Below, piece after piece: positions 10,062 to 19,576 of a DNA stretch of 64,000 nt. Below the pieces are notes generated by a model. It was not told the origin of the DNA and did not search any database. It worked only from the letters and a program-made list of their open reading frames with translations. How positions within the stretch are numbered: position 1 is the first letter of the stretch; each line of letters starts with the position of its first letter. The position numbers were made by a program, and so were the translations under genes. The DNA comes from Rahnella inusitata (lineage in GTDB: Bacteria; Pseudomonadota; Gammaproteobacteria; Enterobacterales; Enterobacteriaceae), in the NCBI RefSeq assembly GCF_003263515.1, contig NZ_JYDE01000017.1:124001-188000 (forward strand), given 5' to 3'.

Positions 10062-11416
10062 TGTCGGACTGGCCATGGCGCGTATGGGCGGCGCGTTCGC
10101 CGTTCGCCGTGGCCATTAAAGCAGGGGAAATCAGCTGGTGCTGGCGCGATTTACGCCACCGCATTGATTTACTGGCGGGCGGATTTATTCAGCAGGGTGT
10201 GCGTGAAGGCTCAGGCGTGGTGCTGCGCAGTAAAAATACCCCCGACGCGTTGCTCTGTTATCTGGCTCTCTTGCAGGCCGGTGCGCGCCTGCTGCCGCTG
10301 AATCCGCAACTGCCGCAAACCCTGTTTGATGAACTGCTGCCACAGCTGAATATCGATTTTATGGTCGATCTTACCGGTGTGCCTTTATCCCTTAACATCC
10401 CCTTATTAGCACTTCATCATGCTTTTTCAGAGCCTGTTGCTGACTGGCAGCCAGCTCGCATCGCTACTCTGACGCTGACCTCAGGCTCGAGCGGCTTACC
10501 GAAAGCCGCCGCGCACAGCGTAGCCGCGCATCTGGCCAGCGCAGAGGGCGTACTGGGGCTTATCCCCTTCACGCAGGCTGACCGGTGGCTGCTTTCGCTG
10601 CCGTTGTTCCACGTTTCGGGGCAGGGGATTATCTGGCGCTGGCTGTCTGCCGGTGCCACGGTGGTCGTTGCCGACGGGCAATCATTTGATGACGCGCTGG
10701 CGGAGTGCAGCCATGCCTCGCTGGTGCCGACACAATTATGGCGATTGCTTCAGCAGCCTGTATTACCGGCAAGCCTGAAAGACGTCCTGTTGGGCGGCGC
10801 GCACATTCCACAGGAACTGACTGTACAGGCTGAACGCGTGGGGATTCGTTGTTGGTGCGGTTATGGAATGACCGAGGCTGCATCGACGGTAACCGCCAAA
10901 CGCGCTGACGGTTCGCCGGGCGTCGGACAGGCGCTGACAGGTAAAGACGTACGGCTGGTGATAAATGAAGTGCAGATCCGTTCACGCAGTCTGGCGGCAG
11001 GGTATTGGAAATCCGGCCAACTCACGCCATTGCCCGGCGCAGAGGGCTGGTTCAGCACCCGCGACCGTGGAGAATGGCAGGGTGAAGAGCTGCATATTGG
11101 CGGGCGTCTGGATAACGTCTTCTTCTGCGGAGGCGAGAACATTCAGCCGGAAGCTATCGAACGTATATTGCTGCAACACCCTGAAATTCATCAGGCATTC
11201 ATTATCCCCGTGAATGATGAAGAGTTCGGCCAGCGGCCCGTCGCCGTTCTTGATGCCGAAATAACATTAGATTTTCACACCCTTACTGAATGGATTCAGG
11301 AAAAACTGGCGCGTTTTCAGCAACCAGTAAAGTACTGTGCGCTGCCTGAGCATCTGACGAACGGAGGCATTAAGGTATCAAGAAAAGCCATTGCCCTCTG
11401 GATTAACCCCCAATAA
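10046..11416 (+). CDS. menE: o-Succinylbenzoate-CoA ligase MenE
   Basis: ANL-superfamily adenylate-forming enzyme that activates o-succinylbenzoate with ATP and CoA, supplying MenB. Motifs: P-loop [12 protein letters not shown], then [26 protein letters not shown] and [17 protein letters not shown]; the C-terminal lid ends with the catalytic-lysine region NGGIKVSRK. It has 456 residues (E. coli about 450). The start is uncertain: GTG 10046 has GGAGG four bases upstream, while ATG 10058 aligns better with the E. coli N-terminus (SDWPWR) and forms an ATGA overlap with the menC stop. It is the last gene of the men cluster. Confidence 0.95.
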   Translation: MAEPMMSDWPWRVWAARSPFAVAIKAGEISWCWRDLRHRIDLLAGGFIQQGVREGSGVVLRSKNTPDALLCYLALLQAGARLLPLNPQLPQTLFDELLPQLNIDFMVDLTGVPLSLNIPLLALHHAFSEPVADWQPARIATLTLTSGSSGLPKAAAHSVAAHLASAEGVLGLIPFTQADRWLLSLPLFHVSGQGIIWRWLSAGATVVVADGQSFDDALAECSHASLVPTQLWRLLQQPVLPASLKDVLLGGAHIPQELTVQAERVGIRCWCGYGMTEAASTVTAKRADGSPGVGQALTGKDVRLVINEVQIRSRSLAAGYWKSGQLTPLPGAEGWFSTRDRGEWQGEELHIGGRLDNVFFCGGENIQPEAIERILLQHPEIHQAFIIPVNDEEFGQRPVAVLDAEITLDFHTLTEWIQEKLARFQQPVKYCALPEHLTNGGIKVSRKAIALWINPQ

Positions 11417-11465
11417 GCCCATTTTAAAAGCAGCAGGATGAATTAAATTATTCATTTCATGCAGA

Positions 11466-11490
11466 TAAAAAAGGCCGCGCAATGCGGCCC
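11466..11490 (-). terminator. Rho-independent terminator of the catalase gene
   Basis: Read on the minus strand, the stem GGCCGC/GCGGCC with a five-base loop is followed by a T run. It is positioned just after the catalase stop and between two convergent genes, so it may also stop transcripts leaving menE. Confidence 0.85.
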
Positions 11491-11513
11491 TGATGTGTTT
11501 ATTGCAGTAATAA

Positions 11514-12947
11514 TCAGCCTTTCAGCGCCTGCTCAACGCCCGCTCCGTAAGCCGGATCGACTTTATAGAACAAGTCCAGCTGACGTCTCTGTGTTTCTGG
11601 CGAAGCGTGCTTCAGTTCACCGGCAATACGGCCAAACATGCGCTGATGTTCCTCATCAGACAACAGGTTGAACAGCAAACGTGGCTGAGTGAAGTAATCA
11701 TCATCTTCGCGGTGATTCCAGTGATCCGCTGCGCCTTCGACAGACAATGGCGGTTCGCTGAAATCAGGTTGCTCCTGGAACAGACCGGCGCTGTTTGGCT
11801 CGTAGGTCACGCCGTTGCCGCTGTTGCCATCAACACGCATTGCGCCGTCGCGATGATAGTTATGGAACGGGCATTTCGGTGCGTTCACCGGGATCTGGTG
11901 ATGGTTTACGCCCAGACGGTAGCGGTGCGCGTCGCCGTAGGAGAACAGGCGCCCCTGCAACATACGGTCAGGTGAGAAACCGATGCCGGGAACCACGTTT
12001 GCCGGGCTCATTGCTACCTGTTCAACTTCTGCAAAATAGTTTTCCGGGTTGCGGTTCAGTTCAAACTCACCGACTTCGATCAGCGGATAATCACTTTTTA
12101 ACCAGACTTTGGTCAGATCGAACGGATTATAGGGCAGTTCAGAGGCTTCATGCTCGGGCATAATTTGCACGAATAACTTCCAGCGGGGAAAATCACCGCG
12201 CTCGATGGCGTCATACAAATCACGCTGAGAACTTTCACGATCGGTTCCCACCAGTTTCTCTGCTTCGTCATCCATCAGGTTTTCAATACCCTGCTGGCAA
12301 CGGAAGTGGAATTTCACCCAGAAACGCTCATTCTCAGCATTGATAAAGCTGAACGTGTGACTGCCAAAACCGTGGATGTGACGATAAGAGGTCGGCAGGC
12401 CACGGTCGCTGACGTCGATGGTCAACTGATGCAGAGATTCAGGCAGGTGCGAGAAGAAATCCCATTTATAGGCCGGGTTACGCAGGTTGGTGCGCGGGTC
12501 GCGTTTCACCACGTGGTTCAGGTCAGGGAATTTCAGCGGATCGCGCAGATAAAACACCGGAGTGTTGTTGCCGACTAAATCCCAGTTGCCTTGCTCGGTA
12601 TAGAACTTCATGGAGAAACCGCGGATGTCACGTTCTGCATCGGCTGCACCGCGCTCACCGGCGACGGTGGAGAAACGGATGAACATTTCGGTTTGCTTCC
12701 CGATTTCTGAGAAGAGTTTCGCGCGGGTGTATTTCGTAATGTCGTGGGTCACGGTGAAAGTCCCGTAAGCACCTGAACCTTTTGCGTGCATACGACGTTC
12801 AGGAATTACCTCACGATCAAAGTGAGCCAGTTTTTCGAGAAACCAGACATCCTGGAGTAAAAGCGGTCCGCGACGGCCTGCGGTAATGACATTATTATTG
12901 TCGACGACGGGCGCGCCGGCAGCGGTGGTCAGTCCTTTCTTTTCCAT
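11514..12947 (-). CDS. katA: Monofunctional heme catalase, small-subunit type
   Basis: Dismutates hydrogen peroxide to water and oxygen in the cytoplasm. It has 477 residues, the size of clade-3 small-subunit catalases that often bind NADPH. The active-site histidine is in [12 protein letters not shown], the distal asparagine in [14 protein letters not shown], and the proximal heme-ligand tyrosine in [14 protein letters not shown]. The ATG at 12947 is chosen because the family N-terminus [13 protein letters not shown] starts there and AAGGA lies ten bases upstream; a longer frame adds 23 unrelated residues. The symbol katA follows usage for this type and is not certain. A possible OxyR site lies upstream. 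Confidence 0.95.
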   Translation of the reverse strand: MEKKGLTTAAGAPVVDNNNVITAGRRGPLLLQDVWFLEKLAHFDREVIPERRMHAKGSGAYGTFTVTHDITKYTRAKLFSEIGKQTEMFIRFSTVAGERGAADAERDIRGFSMKFYTEQGNWDLVGNNTPVFYLRDPLKFPDLNHVVKRDPRTNLRNPAYKWDFFSHLPESLHQLTIDVSDRGLPTSYRHIHGFGSHTFSFINAENERFWVKFHFRCQQGIENLMDDEAEKLVGTDRESSQRDLYDAIERGDFPRWKLFVQIMPEHEASELPYNPFDLTKVWLKSDYPLIEVGEFELNRNPENYFAEVEQVAMSPANVVPGIGFSPDRMLQGRLFSYGDAHRYRLGVNHHQIPVNAPKCPFHNYHRDGAMRVDGNSGNGVTYEPNSAGLFQEQPDFSEPPLSVEGAADHWNHREDDDYFTQPRLLFNLLSDEEHQRMFGRIAGELKHASPETQRRQLDLFYKVDPAYGAGVEQALKG

Positions 12948-13103
12948 AACCCTCATTTCCTTGTATTGCGTAGATCGGGTGTGAATTGCGTAATCAACGA
13001 TCACTTCTGACAGCAAATTTTCTGCATCCAGGCATGCGTTCCCCCTTCCATGGGAAAATTTACCTTAACGGCTAGTGTTTACCCTTACATTGATCATGGG
13101 CAA

Positions 13104-13140
13104 ATAGGTAAGGCTTATTGTTCTGATTAAGAGAATAGAA
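13104..13140. promoter_or_regulatory. Possible OxyR site between catalase and yfaZ
   Basis: The 337-bp divergent region (12948-13284) holds no gene. Within it, ATAG-N7-TTAT-N7-ATTA matches the OxyR pattern ATAG-N7-CTAT-N7-ATAG-N7-CTAT at three of its four elements, well in the first half and weakly in the second. OxyR control is usual for peroxide-inducible catalases, but the fourth element does not match and no promoter was placed with confidence. Confidence 0.3.
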
Positions 13141-13284
13141 ATAGTGAATATAAATGTGTTTCTTTACATTTTATTTGCGAGCTAAGGGATTTTTAAAGCT
13201 CTGAAAGATGTCACCTTTCGGCAAATTAATTTAGACTGCGCACTAAATATTTCCCCACTGTTGTATGAATGTTCAGGAATGATG

Positions 13285-13830
13285 ATGAAAAAAGTTATTG
13301 TAGCGGGCGCGGCCCTTGGCATGCTGCTGACGGCAACGTCTGCGAGCGCTATCAGCGTGAACGGTGAAGTCGGCGAGCACTACACTCATGTGGGCGCCGG
13401 TTTCGGCACCACTTCTCCAGGTCTTGCGCTGACCGGCGATTACACCCATAACGACGATGACGGCGACGTTGCGGGTCTGGGTCTGGGCTACAACATTCCA
13501 CTGGGTCCTTTCATGGCGACCGTTGGCGGTAAAGGCTTGTACACCAATCCGAAAGACGGTGACGAAGGTTACGCAGCGGCCGTTGGCGGCGGACTGCAAC
13601 TCCCAATCGCCAAAATGTTCACCTTATACGGTGACTACTACTATTCCCCGGATTCACTTTCCAGCGGCATCGGTAACTACAAAGAAGCGAACGCGGGCGT
13701 GCGTCTGACCGCTATTCCGTTAGTGACCGTGAGCGTGGGTTATCGCTACATGGCGCTGGACGGCAAAGACGGCAACCGCGATAACATCGTTGCGGACGGC
13801 GCATACGTCGGCGGCGCAGTGAATTTCTAA
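13285..13830 (+). CDS. yfaZ: YfaZ family outer-membrane protein
   Basis: A 181-residue protein with a typical signal peptide (MKK, a hydrophobic core, then SASA before residue 23). The mature part is rich in alternating beta strands with many glycines and aromatic residues and ends in ...GGAVNF with a terminal Phe, as outer-membrane barrels do. Size and position next to yfaY match E. coli YfaZ (180 residues), whose function is unknown. Three consecutive ATG codons occur; the third (13285) has AGGA six bases upstream and gives the best signal peptide. A terminator follows. Confidence 0.85.
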   Translation: MKKVIVAGAALGMLLTATSASAISVNGEVGEHYTHVGAGFGTTSPGLALTGDYTHNDDDGDVAGLGLGYNIPLGPFMATVGGKGLYTNPKDGDEGYAAAVGGGLQLPIAKMFTLYGDYYYSPDSLSSGIGNYKEANAGVRLTAIPLVTVSVGYRYMALDGKDGNRDNIVADGAYVGGAVNF

Positions 13831-13848
13831 GGTTTACGTCTGAATCAT

Positions 13849-13874
13849 AAAGCCTGCTTAGCAGGCTTTTTTTT
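13849..13874 (+). terminator. Rho-independent terminator of yfaZ
   Basis: A perfect 9-bp stem AAAGCCTGC/GCAGGCTTT with a TTA loop, followed by further T residues. Confidence 0.95.
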
Positions 13875-13960
13875 CGTCTGTACTATCACTTTGTGCCTAT
13901 GCGATTGTGTTTCGGCGTCAGCCTTTCTACAGTGGAAGGACAAAACGAGAGGAGAAAGTG

Positions 13961-15166
13961 ATGCTTAGGGTTGAGATGCTCAGTACCGGCGAGGAAGTTC
14001 TTCACGGTCAAATTGTGGATTCAAACGCCGCCTGGCTGGCCAGTTATCTGTTCGATCAAGGCCTCCCGATGACCAGCCGTGAAACGGTGGGTGACAGTCT
14101 GGACGAGCTGGTTAACGTCATGAAAGAGCGCAGCCATATTGCCGATGTGCTGATCGTTAACGGCGGGTTAGGCCCGACCACTGATGATCTCAGCGCGCAG
14201 GCGGCGGCCATGGCGTGTGGCGTTGAACTGACAGAGGATGCCGGATGGATTGCCACCATGCAGGCTTTCTTCAACGAACGCGGTCGTCCGATGGCCGAGT
14301 CTAACCGCAAACAGGCGCAGATCCCGGCCAACGCCGAATTGCTGGACAATCCAGTCGGCACTGCCTGCGGTTTCAGCGTCAGGCTCAACCGTTGCCAGAT
14401 TTTCTTCACGCCGGGCGTCCCTTCTGAATTTAAAGTCATGGTCGAACAGCAAATCGTTCCGCGCCTGCAAAAGCAGTTCCCAGCGCTGGAAGCCCCGCTG
14501 TGTTTGCGTCTGACGACCTTTGGGCGTGGCGAAAGCGATCTGGCGACTGAACTGGATAAAATCGAGATGCCTGAAGGCGTGGTGATGGGTTACCGCTCGT
14601 CTTCGCCGATCATTGAACTGAAAGTCACTGGCCCGCGTTCTCAGGAAGTGGCGATGCATCGGATTTTCGAGCGTGTGCGCGAAGTGGCGGGGGAGAGTAC
14701 CATTTTCGAAGGTTTCGGCAGCCTGCCTGATCGCCTGGCCGAACGTCTGCTGACGCAAAATCTGCGTCTGGCGGTCAGTGAAAGTTATACCGGCGGCCTG
14801 CTGAACTGGCGTCTGCAAAGCGCCGGCGTTCCGCTTGCCAACGGCGAACTCCAGCCACAAGATGATGAGGCGTCCCCGGAAAAATCCCTCGAAAACTTAT
14901 TGGCACGGGCGCAAACGCTGGCCGAAACCAGCGGTGCACAGCTGGCACTGGCCGTCGGGGCATTATCCGGCGACAAGCTCAGTCTGGCGCTGCATACGCC
15001 GTCAGGAACCAGCGGGTTAACCATCCGCTATACCGCGACGCGGCACGGGTTGACGTTGAGACAGGAGACTATCGCGATGGTGGGGATGGATATGTTGCGG
15101 CGGTATCTGAACGGGTGGGATCCGGTAGCGGAATATCCCTGGCTGGACCGGGTCGAGAAGGTCTAG
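13961..15166 (+). CDS. yfaY: CinA-like protein YfaY
   Basis: Two-domain CinA-like protein of 401 residues (E. coli YfaY 400). The N-terminal MoaB/MogA-like (MoCF) domain carries STGEEVLHGQIVDSN and NGGLGPTTDDLSA. The C-terminal domain resembles the PncC/CinA nicotinamide-mononucleotide deamidase, but its active-site segment (AVSESYTGGLLNWRLQ) is altered, and E. coli YfaY is, as I recall, not an active deamidase. It should therefore be treated as function unknown. The ATG at 13961 is chosen for the strong GAGAGGAGAAAG upstream and the family N-terminus. No terminator follows; instead there is a palindromic repeat. Confidence 0.92.
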   Translation: MLRVEMLSTGEEVLHGQIVDSNAAWLASYLFDQGLPMTSRETVGDSLDELVNVMKERSHIADVLIVNGGLGPTTDDLSAQAAAMACGVELTEDAGWIATMQAFFNERGRPMAESNRKQAQIPANAELLDNPVGTACGFSVRLNRCQIFFTPGVPSEFKVMVEQQIVPRLQKQFPALEAPLCLRLTTFGRGESDLATELDKIEMPEGVVMGYRSSSPIIELKVTGPRSQEVAMHRIFERVREVAGESTIFEGFGSLPDRLAERLLTQNLRLAVSESYTGGLLNWRLQSAGVPLANGELQPQDDEASPEKSLENLLARAQTLAETSGAQLALAVGALSGDKLSLALHTPSGTSGLTIRYTATRHGLTLRQETIAMVGMDMLRRYLNGWDPVAEYPWLDRVEKV

Positions 15167-15212
15167 TTATCTCATTTCAAAATCAAGCCCTGAAATGCTT
15201 TAAAACCAGTGC

Positions 15213-15253
15213 CCGGTTTGCTCCCCCCTCTCGCCGAGGGAGGAGCAAACCGG
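15213..15253. repeat. Intergenic palindromic repeat, copy A
   Basis: A 41-base imperfect palindrome: CCGGTTTGCTCC at the left and its exact complement GGAGCAAACCGG at the right, with a C-rich/G-rich centre. It lies between the convergent yfaY and yfaE genes. The TTTGCTCC...GGAGCAAA ends recur at 45914-46020 and 50870-50903. Confidence 0.8.
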
Positions 15254-15333
15254 CAGGGTTTTGCGACGCCGCTACCTGAAATTGAATTAGTTTTTAGAGC
15301 AGGCCGTAAAAGCTGTCAGTGTGCCGAAACCCA

Positions 15334-15594
15334 CTAAAACTCCACTTCTATATCCCCCACCGGCAGGCAACAACAGGGAAGGACGTCGCCCTGTGCGATA
15401 AACGCCAGGGGCTTTTCACTATACTCCACCGCACCGCTGACCAGCCGCATGCGACAGGATCCGCAATAGCCTTCACGACACTGATACTCGACGTCAACTT
15501 TATGATGTTCAAACACTTCCAGCAGATTGCGATGGCGGCTTTCGCACACCAGCTGTGTGCCATCGGCTGAAAGTGTGATGGTTCTGTCCGTCAT
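15334..15594 (-). CDS. yfaE: 2Fe-2S ferredoxin-like cofactor-maintenance protein YfaE
   Basis: An 86-residue plant-type [2Fe-2S] ferredoxin. The four cluster cysteines sit in QCREGYCGSCRMRL and in the late PCCC segment. In E. coli YfaE supplies electrons that keep the NrdB diferric-tyrosyl cofactor active. Its start immediately follows the nrdB stop without a gap, so it is the third gene of the nrdAB operon and translationally linked. Confidence 0.95.
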   Translation of the reverse strand: MTDRTITLSADGTQLVCESRHRNLLEVFEHHKVDVEYQCREGYCGSCRMRLVSGAVEYSEKPLAFIAQGDVLPCCCLPVGDIEVEF

Positions 15595-16725
15595 TTAAAG
15601 CTCGAAATCACTCAGGTCGTCGGCGTGAACTTCTGAATCGATCTGACCGACAAGATAGGAACTCACTTCCACTTCCTGCGGGGCGACCTGCACATTGTCA
15701 GAAACCAGCCACGCGTTAATCCACGGGATCGGGTTAGAGCGCGTTTTGAATGGTGCGGTCAGGCCAACGGCCTGCATACGGATGTTGGTGATGTACTCAA
15801 CGTACTGGCACAAAATTTCTTTGTTCAGGCCGATCATCGATCCGTCTTTGAACAGATATTCTGCCCAATCTTTCTCCTGCTGTGCCGCCAGCACGAACAA
15901 ATCGTGACATTCCTGCTCGCACTCTTTAGCGATCTCAACCATTTCTGGGTCATCCTGACCTGAACGCAGCAGGTTCAGCGCGTGCTGGGTACCCGTCAGA
16001 TGCAGTGCTTCATCGCGTGCAATCATCTTGATGATTTTCGCGTTACCTTCCATCAGTTCACGTTCGGCGAACGCAAAGGAGCAGGCGAAACTCACGTAGA
16101 AACGCACGGCTTCAAGTGCGTTAACGCTCATCAGACAGATGTAGAGCTTCTTCTTCAGCTCACGCAGATTCACCACGACGGTCTTGCCGTTCACGGTATG
16201 CGTACCTTCGCCCAGCAGATGGTAATAGCTGGTCATTTCGATCAACGTATCGTAATAGCCGGAGATGTCTTTCGCGCGCTTGAGGATCTCTTCGTTGGTG
16301 ACAATGTCGTCAAACACAATCGCCGGATCATTCACGATGTTACGGATGATGTGTGTGTATGAACGTGAATGGATAGTTTCTGAAAAGGCCCAGGTTTCGA
16401 CCCATGTTTCCAGCTCAGGAATAGAAATCAGCGGTAAAAGCGCGACGTTCGGGCTGCGTCCCTGAATGGAATCAAGCAGCGTCTGGTATTTTAGGTTGCT
16501 GAGGAAGATGTGTTTTTCATGATCCGGCAGCGCCTGAAAATCGATACGGTCGCGGGAAACATCAATCTCTTCCGGACGCCAGAAAAAGGACAGCTGCTTT
16601 TCGATCAGCTTTTCGAAAATCTCATGTTTTTGCTGGTCGAAACGCGCAACGTTGACGGACTGACCGAAAAACATCGGTTCCAGCAGCTGGTTATTTTTGT
16701 TCTGAGAGAAAGTGCTATAAGCCAT
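15595..16725 (-). CDS. nrdB: Ribonucleoside-diphosphate reductase 1, beta subunit
   Basis: Small subunit of class Ia ribonucleotide reductase, which houses the diiron-tyrosyl radical. It has 376 residues, as in E. coli. The segment [15 protein letters not shown] contains the iron ligands Glu and His and the radical tyrosine (Tyr123 counting Met, equal to E. coli Tyr122); [11 protein letters not shown] and [15 protein letters not shown] supply other ligands. The ATG at 16725 follows GAGGA with five bases between; a frame longer by five residues is rejected. It sits between nrdA and yfaE, with a hairpin in the nrdA-nrdB gap. Confidence 0.98.
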   Translation of the reverse strand: MAYSTFSQNKNNQLLEPMFFGQSVNVARFDQQKHEIFEKLIEKQLSFFWRPEEIDVSRDRIDFQALPDHEKHIFLSNLKYQTLLDSIQGRSPNVALLPLISIPELETWVETWAFSETIHSRSYTHIIRNIVNDPAIVFDDIVTNEEILKRAKDISGYYDTLIEMTSYYHLLGEGTHTVNGKTVVVNLRELKKKLYICLMSVNALEAVRFYVSFACSFAFAERELMEGNAKIIKMIARDEALHLTGTQHALNLLRSGQDDPEMVEIAKECEQECHDLFVLAAQQEKDWAEYLFKDGSMIGLNKEILCQYVEYITNIRMQAVGLTAPFKTRSNPIPWINAWLVSDNVQVAPQEVEVSSYLVGQIDSEVHADDLSDFEL

Positions 16726-16740
16726 ATTGTCCTCGGACAA

Positions 16741-16760
16741 AAGCCCCTGTTAAGGGGCTT
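16741..16760 (-). other. Intercistronic hairpin between nrdA and nrdB
   Basis: An exact 8-bp stem AAGCCCCT/AGGGGCTT with a four-base loop, followed on the minus strand by TTTTG. It looks like a weak terminator or an mRNA 3'-end protector that could make nrdA and nrdB levels differ. Confidence 0.7.
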
Positions 16761-16789
16761 TGTTTAAAATGATGAATCAAAACAGACGA

Positions 16790-19072
16790 TTAGATTTTGC
16801 AGGCGCCGCTTTCGCAGTCATCAGCCACATCGGCTTTCATGTCTTCCTGCACATCATCAGCACCGTCGCGGGTGTTCTGATAGTACAAGGTTTTGACGCC
16901 GAATTTGTAGGCTGTCAGCAAGTCTTTCAGCAACTGCTTCATCGGCACTTTGCTGTTCGGGAAGCGTGACGGGTCATAGTTGGTGTTTGACGAAATCGCC
17001 TGGTCGATGAATTTTTGCATCACGCCAACCAGTTGCAGGTAACCGTCGTTGTTAGGCATATCCCACAGCAGTTCGTACTGATCTTTCAGACGCTCATACT
17101 CTGGCACCACCTGACGCAGGATCCCGTCTTTCGACGCTTTGATGCTGATGTGGCCGCGCGGTGGCTCGATGCCGTTGGTGGCATTGGAGATCTGCGAAGA
17201 CGTCTCAGAAGGCATCAGCGCGGACAGCGTGGAGTTACGCAGACCGTGCGTTTTGATATCTTCACGCAGTTTATCCCAGTTGAGATGCAGAGGTTCGCTG
17301 CAAATCGCATCCAGATCTTTCTTGTAAGTATCCACCGGCATGATGCCTTGTGAATAAGTGGTTTCGTTGAACCACTGGCACGCGCCTTGTTCTTTCGCAA
17401 GTTCGTTGGAAGCTTTCAGCAGGTAATACTGGATCGCTTCGAACGTCTTGTGCGTCAGGTTGTTGGCGCTGCCGTCGGAATAACGCACGCCGTTTTTCGC
17501 CAGATAATAAGCGTAGTTGATCACGCCGATACCCAGGGTACGACGACCCATCGCGCCACGTTTAGCGGCTTTGATTGGGTAATCCTGATAATCGAGCAGG
17601 GCGTCGAGTGCGCGAACGGCCAGCACCGCCAGTTCTTCCAGATCGTCGAGGCTTTCGATAGCACCGAGGTTGAAGGCAGACAGCGTACACAGCGCAATTT
17701 CACCGTTTTCGTCGTTGACGTCGTCCAGCGGTTTGGTTGGCAGTGCGATTTCCAGACACAGGTTAGACTGGCGAACCGGCGCGATGGACGGATCAAACGG
17801 GCTGTGCGTATTGCAATGGTCAACGTGCTGAATATAGATACGGCCAGTGGATGCGCGTTCCTGCATCATCAGTGAGAACAGCTCAACGGCTTTCACTTTC
17901 TGCTTACGGATGCTCGCGTCCTGCTCGTATTTTTCATACAGACGCTCGAATTCCTCCTGATCGGCGAAGAACGCATCATACAGGCCAGGTACGTCGGACG
18001 GGCTGAAGAGCGTGATGTCGCCACCTTTCACCAGACGCTGATACATCAGTTTGTTGATTTGCACGCCGTAGTCCATATGACGGACGCGGTTGCCTTCAAC
18101 ACCACGGTTGTTTTTCAGCACCAGCAGGCTTTCCACTTCCAGATGCCACATCGGGTAGAACAATGTCGCTGCACCGCCACGAACGCCGCCCTGAGAGCAG
18201 GATTTCACCGCGGTCTGGAAATGCTTGTAGAACGGGATACAACCGGTGTGGAACGCTTCACCGCCACGGATCGGGCTGCCCAGCGCACGGATGCGACCGG
18301 CGTTGATGCCGATACCGGCACGCTGGGATACGTATTTCACGATGGCGCTGGAGGTCGCGTTGATAGAGTCCAGGCTGTCGCCACATTCGATCAGTACGCA
18401 GGAGCTGAACTGACGGGTCGGAGTCCGCACGCCAGACATAATTGGCGTAGGCAGAGAAATTTTGAAGGTGGAAATCGCGTCGTAGAAACGTTTGATGTAG
18501 TCCAGACGGGTGTCGCGCGGATAGCCGGAGAACAGGCAGGCCGCGACCAGAATATAGAGGAACTGCGCACTCTCGTAGATATCGCCAGTCACACGGTTCT
18601 GCGCCAGATATTTCCCTTCCAGCTGCTTCACGGCGGCGTAAGAGAAATTCATGTCACGCCAGTGGTCAATAAAACTGTCCATCTGCTCGAACTCTTCAGC
18701 CGTGTAGTCTTCCAGCAGATGTTTGTCGTATTTGCCCATTTCGACCATGCGGGTCACCTGATCAATCAGCTTAGGCGGCTCGAACTGACCGTAAGCTTTT
18801 TTACGCAGGTGGAAAATCGCCAGACGCGCGGCCAGATATTGGTAATCCGGCGCATCTTTGGAGATCAGATCCGCTGCCGCTTTGATGATAGTTTCATGAA
18901 TATCAGCGGTTTTGATCCCGTCGTAGAACTGGATGTGTGAACGAAGTTCTACTTGAGAAACTGATACGTTTTGAAGACCTTCCGCTGCCCAGTCAATGAC
19001 ACGGTGGATTTTATCAAGGTTGATGCGTTCTGTGCGGCCATCACGTTTAGTTACAAGCAGACTTTGGTTCAT
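16790..19072 (-). CDS. nrdA: Ribonucleoside-diphosphate reductase 1, alpha subunit
   Basis: Large catalytic subunit of class Ia ribonucleotide reductase; reduces all four ribonucleoside diphosphates. It has 760 residues (E. coli 761). The N-terminal ATP cone (MNQSLLVTKRDGRTERINLDKIHRVI), the active-site region NLCLEIALPT...CTLSAFNLGAI with catalytic cysteines, the radical-transfer tyrosine pair in TLYYQNTRDG, and the C-terminal CESGACKI redox tail are all present. The gene lies behind a 504-bp region with two NrdR boxes and a DnaA box, so replication-linked control as in E. coli is expected. Confidence 0.98.
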   Translation of the reverse strand: MNQSLLVTKRDGRTERINLDKIHRVIDWAAEGLQNVSVSQVELRSHIQFYDGIKTADIHETIIKAAADLISKDAPDYQYLAARLAIFHLRKKAYGQFEPPKLIDQVTRMVEMGKYDKHLLEDYTAEEFEQMDSFIDHWRDMNFSYAAVKQLEGKYLAQNRVTGDIYESAQFLYILVAACLFSGYPRDTRLDYIKRFYDAISTFKISLPTPIMSGVRTPTRQFSSCVLIECGDSLDSINATSSAIVKYVSQRAGIGINAGRIRALGSPIRGGEAFHTGCIPFYKHFQTAVKSCSQGGVRGGAATLFYPMWHLEVESLLVLKNNRGVEGNRVRHMDYGVQINKLMYQRLVKGGDITLFSPSDVPGLYDAFFADQEEFERLYEKYEQDASIRKQKVKAVELFSLMMQERASTGRIYIQHVDHCNTHSPFDPSIAPVRQSNLCLEIALPTKPLDDVNDENGEIALCTLSAFNLGAIESLDDLEELAVLAVRALDALLDYQDYPIKAAKRGAMGRRTLGIGVINYAYYLAKNGVRYSDGSANNLTHKTFEAIQYYLLKASNELAKEQGACQWFNETTYSQGIMPVDTYKKDLDAICSEPLHLNWDKLREDIKTHGLRNSTLSALMPSETSSQISNATNGIEPPRGHISIKASKDGILRQVVPEYERLKDQYELLWDMPNNDGYLQLVGVMQKFIDQAISSNTNYDPSRFPNSKVPMKQLLKDLLTAYKFGVKTLYYQNTRDGADDVQEDMKADVADDCESGACKI

Positions 19073-19137
19073 TCGGGGCGATACCTCAAAGGTTTATAAA
19101 GGGTCCGACCTGACCGTGAAAAACAGCACGGCAGCAC

Positions 19138-19184
19138 CACTCTACTTTAGTGTGCTGGTCAGGATATAAACACAATATATTGTG
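19138..19184 (-). promoter_or_regulatory. Tandem NrdR boxes upstream of nrdA
   Basis: Box 1 is CACAATATATTGTG (19171-19184), a perfect palindrome. Box 2 is CACTCTACTTTAGTG (19138-19152), an interrupted palindrome with CACT/AGTG ends. Their centres are about 32 bp apart, three helical turns, which is the spacing known for NrdR pairs at E. coli nrd promoters. They sit 65-112 bp before the nrdA start. Confidence 0.8.
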
Positions 19185-19254
19185 GGTTTGTTATTTTCTG
19201 ATGACAAGATAGTGACTGAATGGCCCTTTGGCAAGTGAACAAAACGGTCAGATT

Positions 19255-19263
19255 TGTGGATAA
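19255..19263 (-). promoter_or_regulatory. DnaA box upstream of nrdA
   Basis: TGTGGATAA is the complement of the perfect DnaA box TTATCCACA. It lies about 70 bp beyond the NrdR pair. DnaA control of nrdAB is known in E. coli. Confidence 0.75.
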
Positions 19264-19576
19264 CTTGGGGAGAAATTTACGGGCCATGCCTGAGGAGTCC
19301 GCCGTTGCTGGCGCGACAAACCTGTCAATATCTGAGATACGATTTTCTTATATTTTTACGAAAGGTGATCGACTGCCGGTTTATTAAACGTTAGAAAAAA
19401 ACGCTATATTGATCTGGATAACTATTCTAAAAAATCATGTTGCCGGGGCCGGTTCCACCAACGCCCTAAAAACTAAGGTTTAAGTAAAAGCAGCGGCGGG
19501 CAGAGCGGAGGGAATTGCGTTTAAGTCCGCCCGAAAGGCATCTTCCGGGCTTGACGTACCGGGTATTTAAAGCAGG
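19264..19576. other. Intergenic region between nrdA and ubiG without a gene
   Basis: No supportable coding frame. An imperfect hairpin (CCCGAAAG and CTTCCGGG arms) lies within the last 60 bp. It has no T tract and lies upstream, not downstream, of the ubiG stop on the coding strand only if transcription runs toward nrdA, so I do not call it a terminator. Nothing else recognised. Confidence 0.5.

Noticed and set aside
15595-16740. nrdB starting five codons earlier
   Set aside because: The shorter start has GAGGA at ideal spacing and matches the E. coli N-terminus exactly.
18059-18940. 293-codon antisense frame within nrdA
   Set aside because: It lies wholly within the highly conserved nrdA; composition and lack of family resemblance mark it as a shadow.
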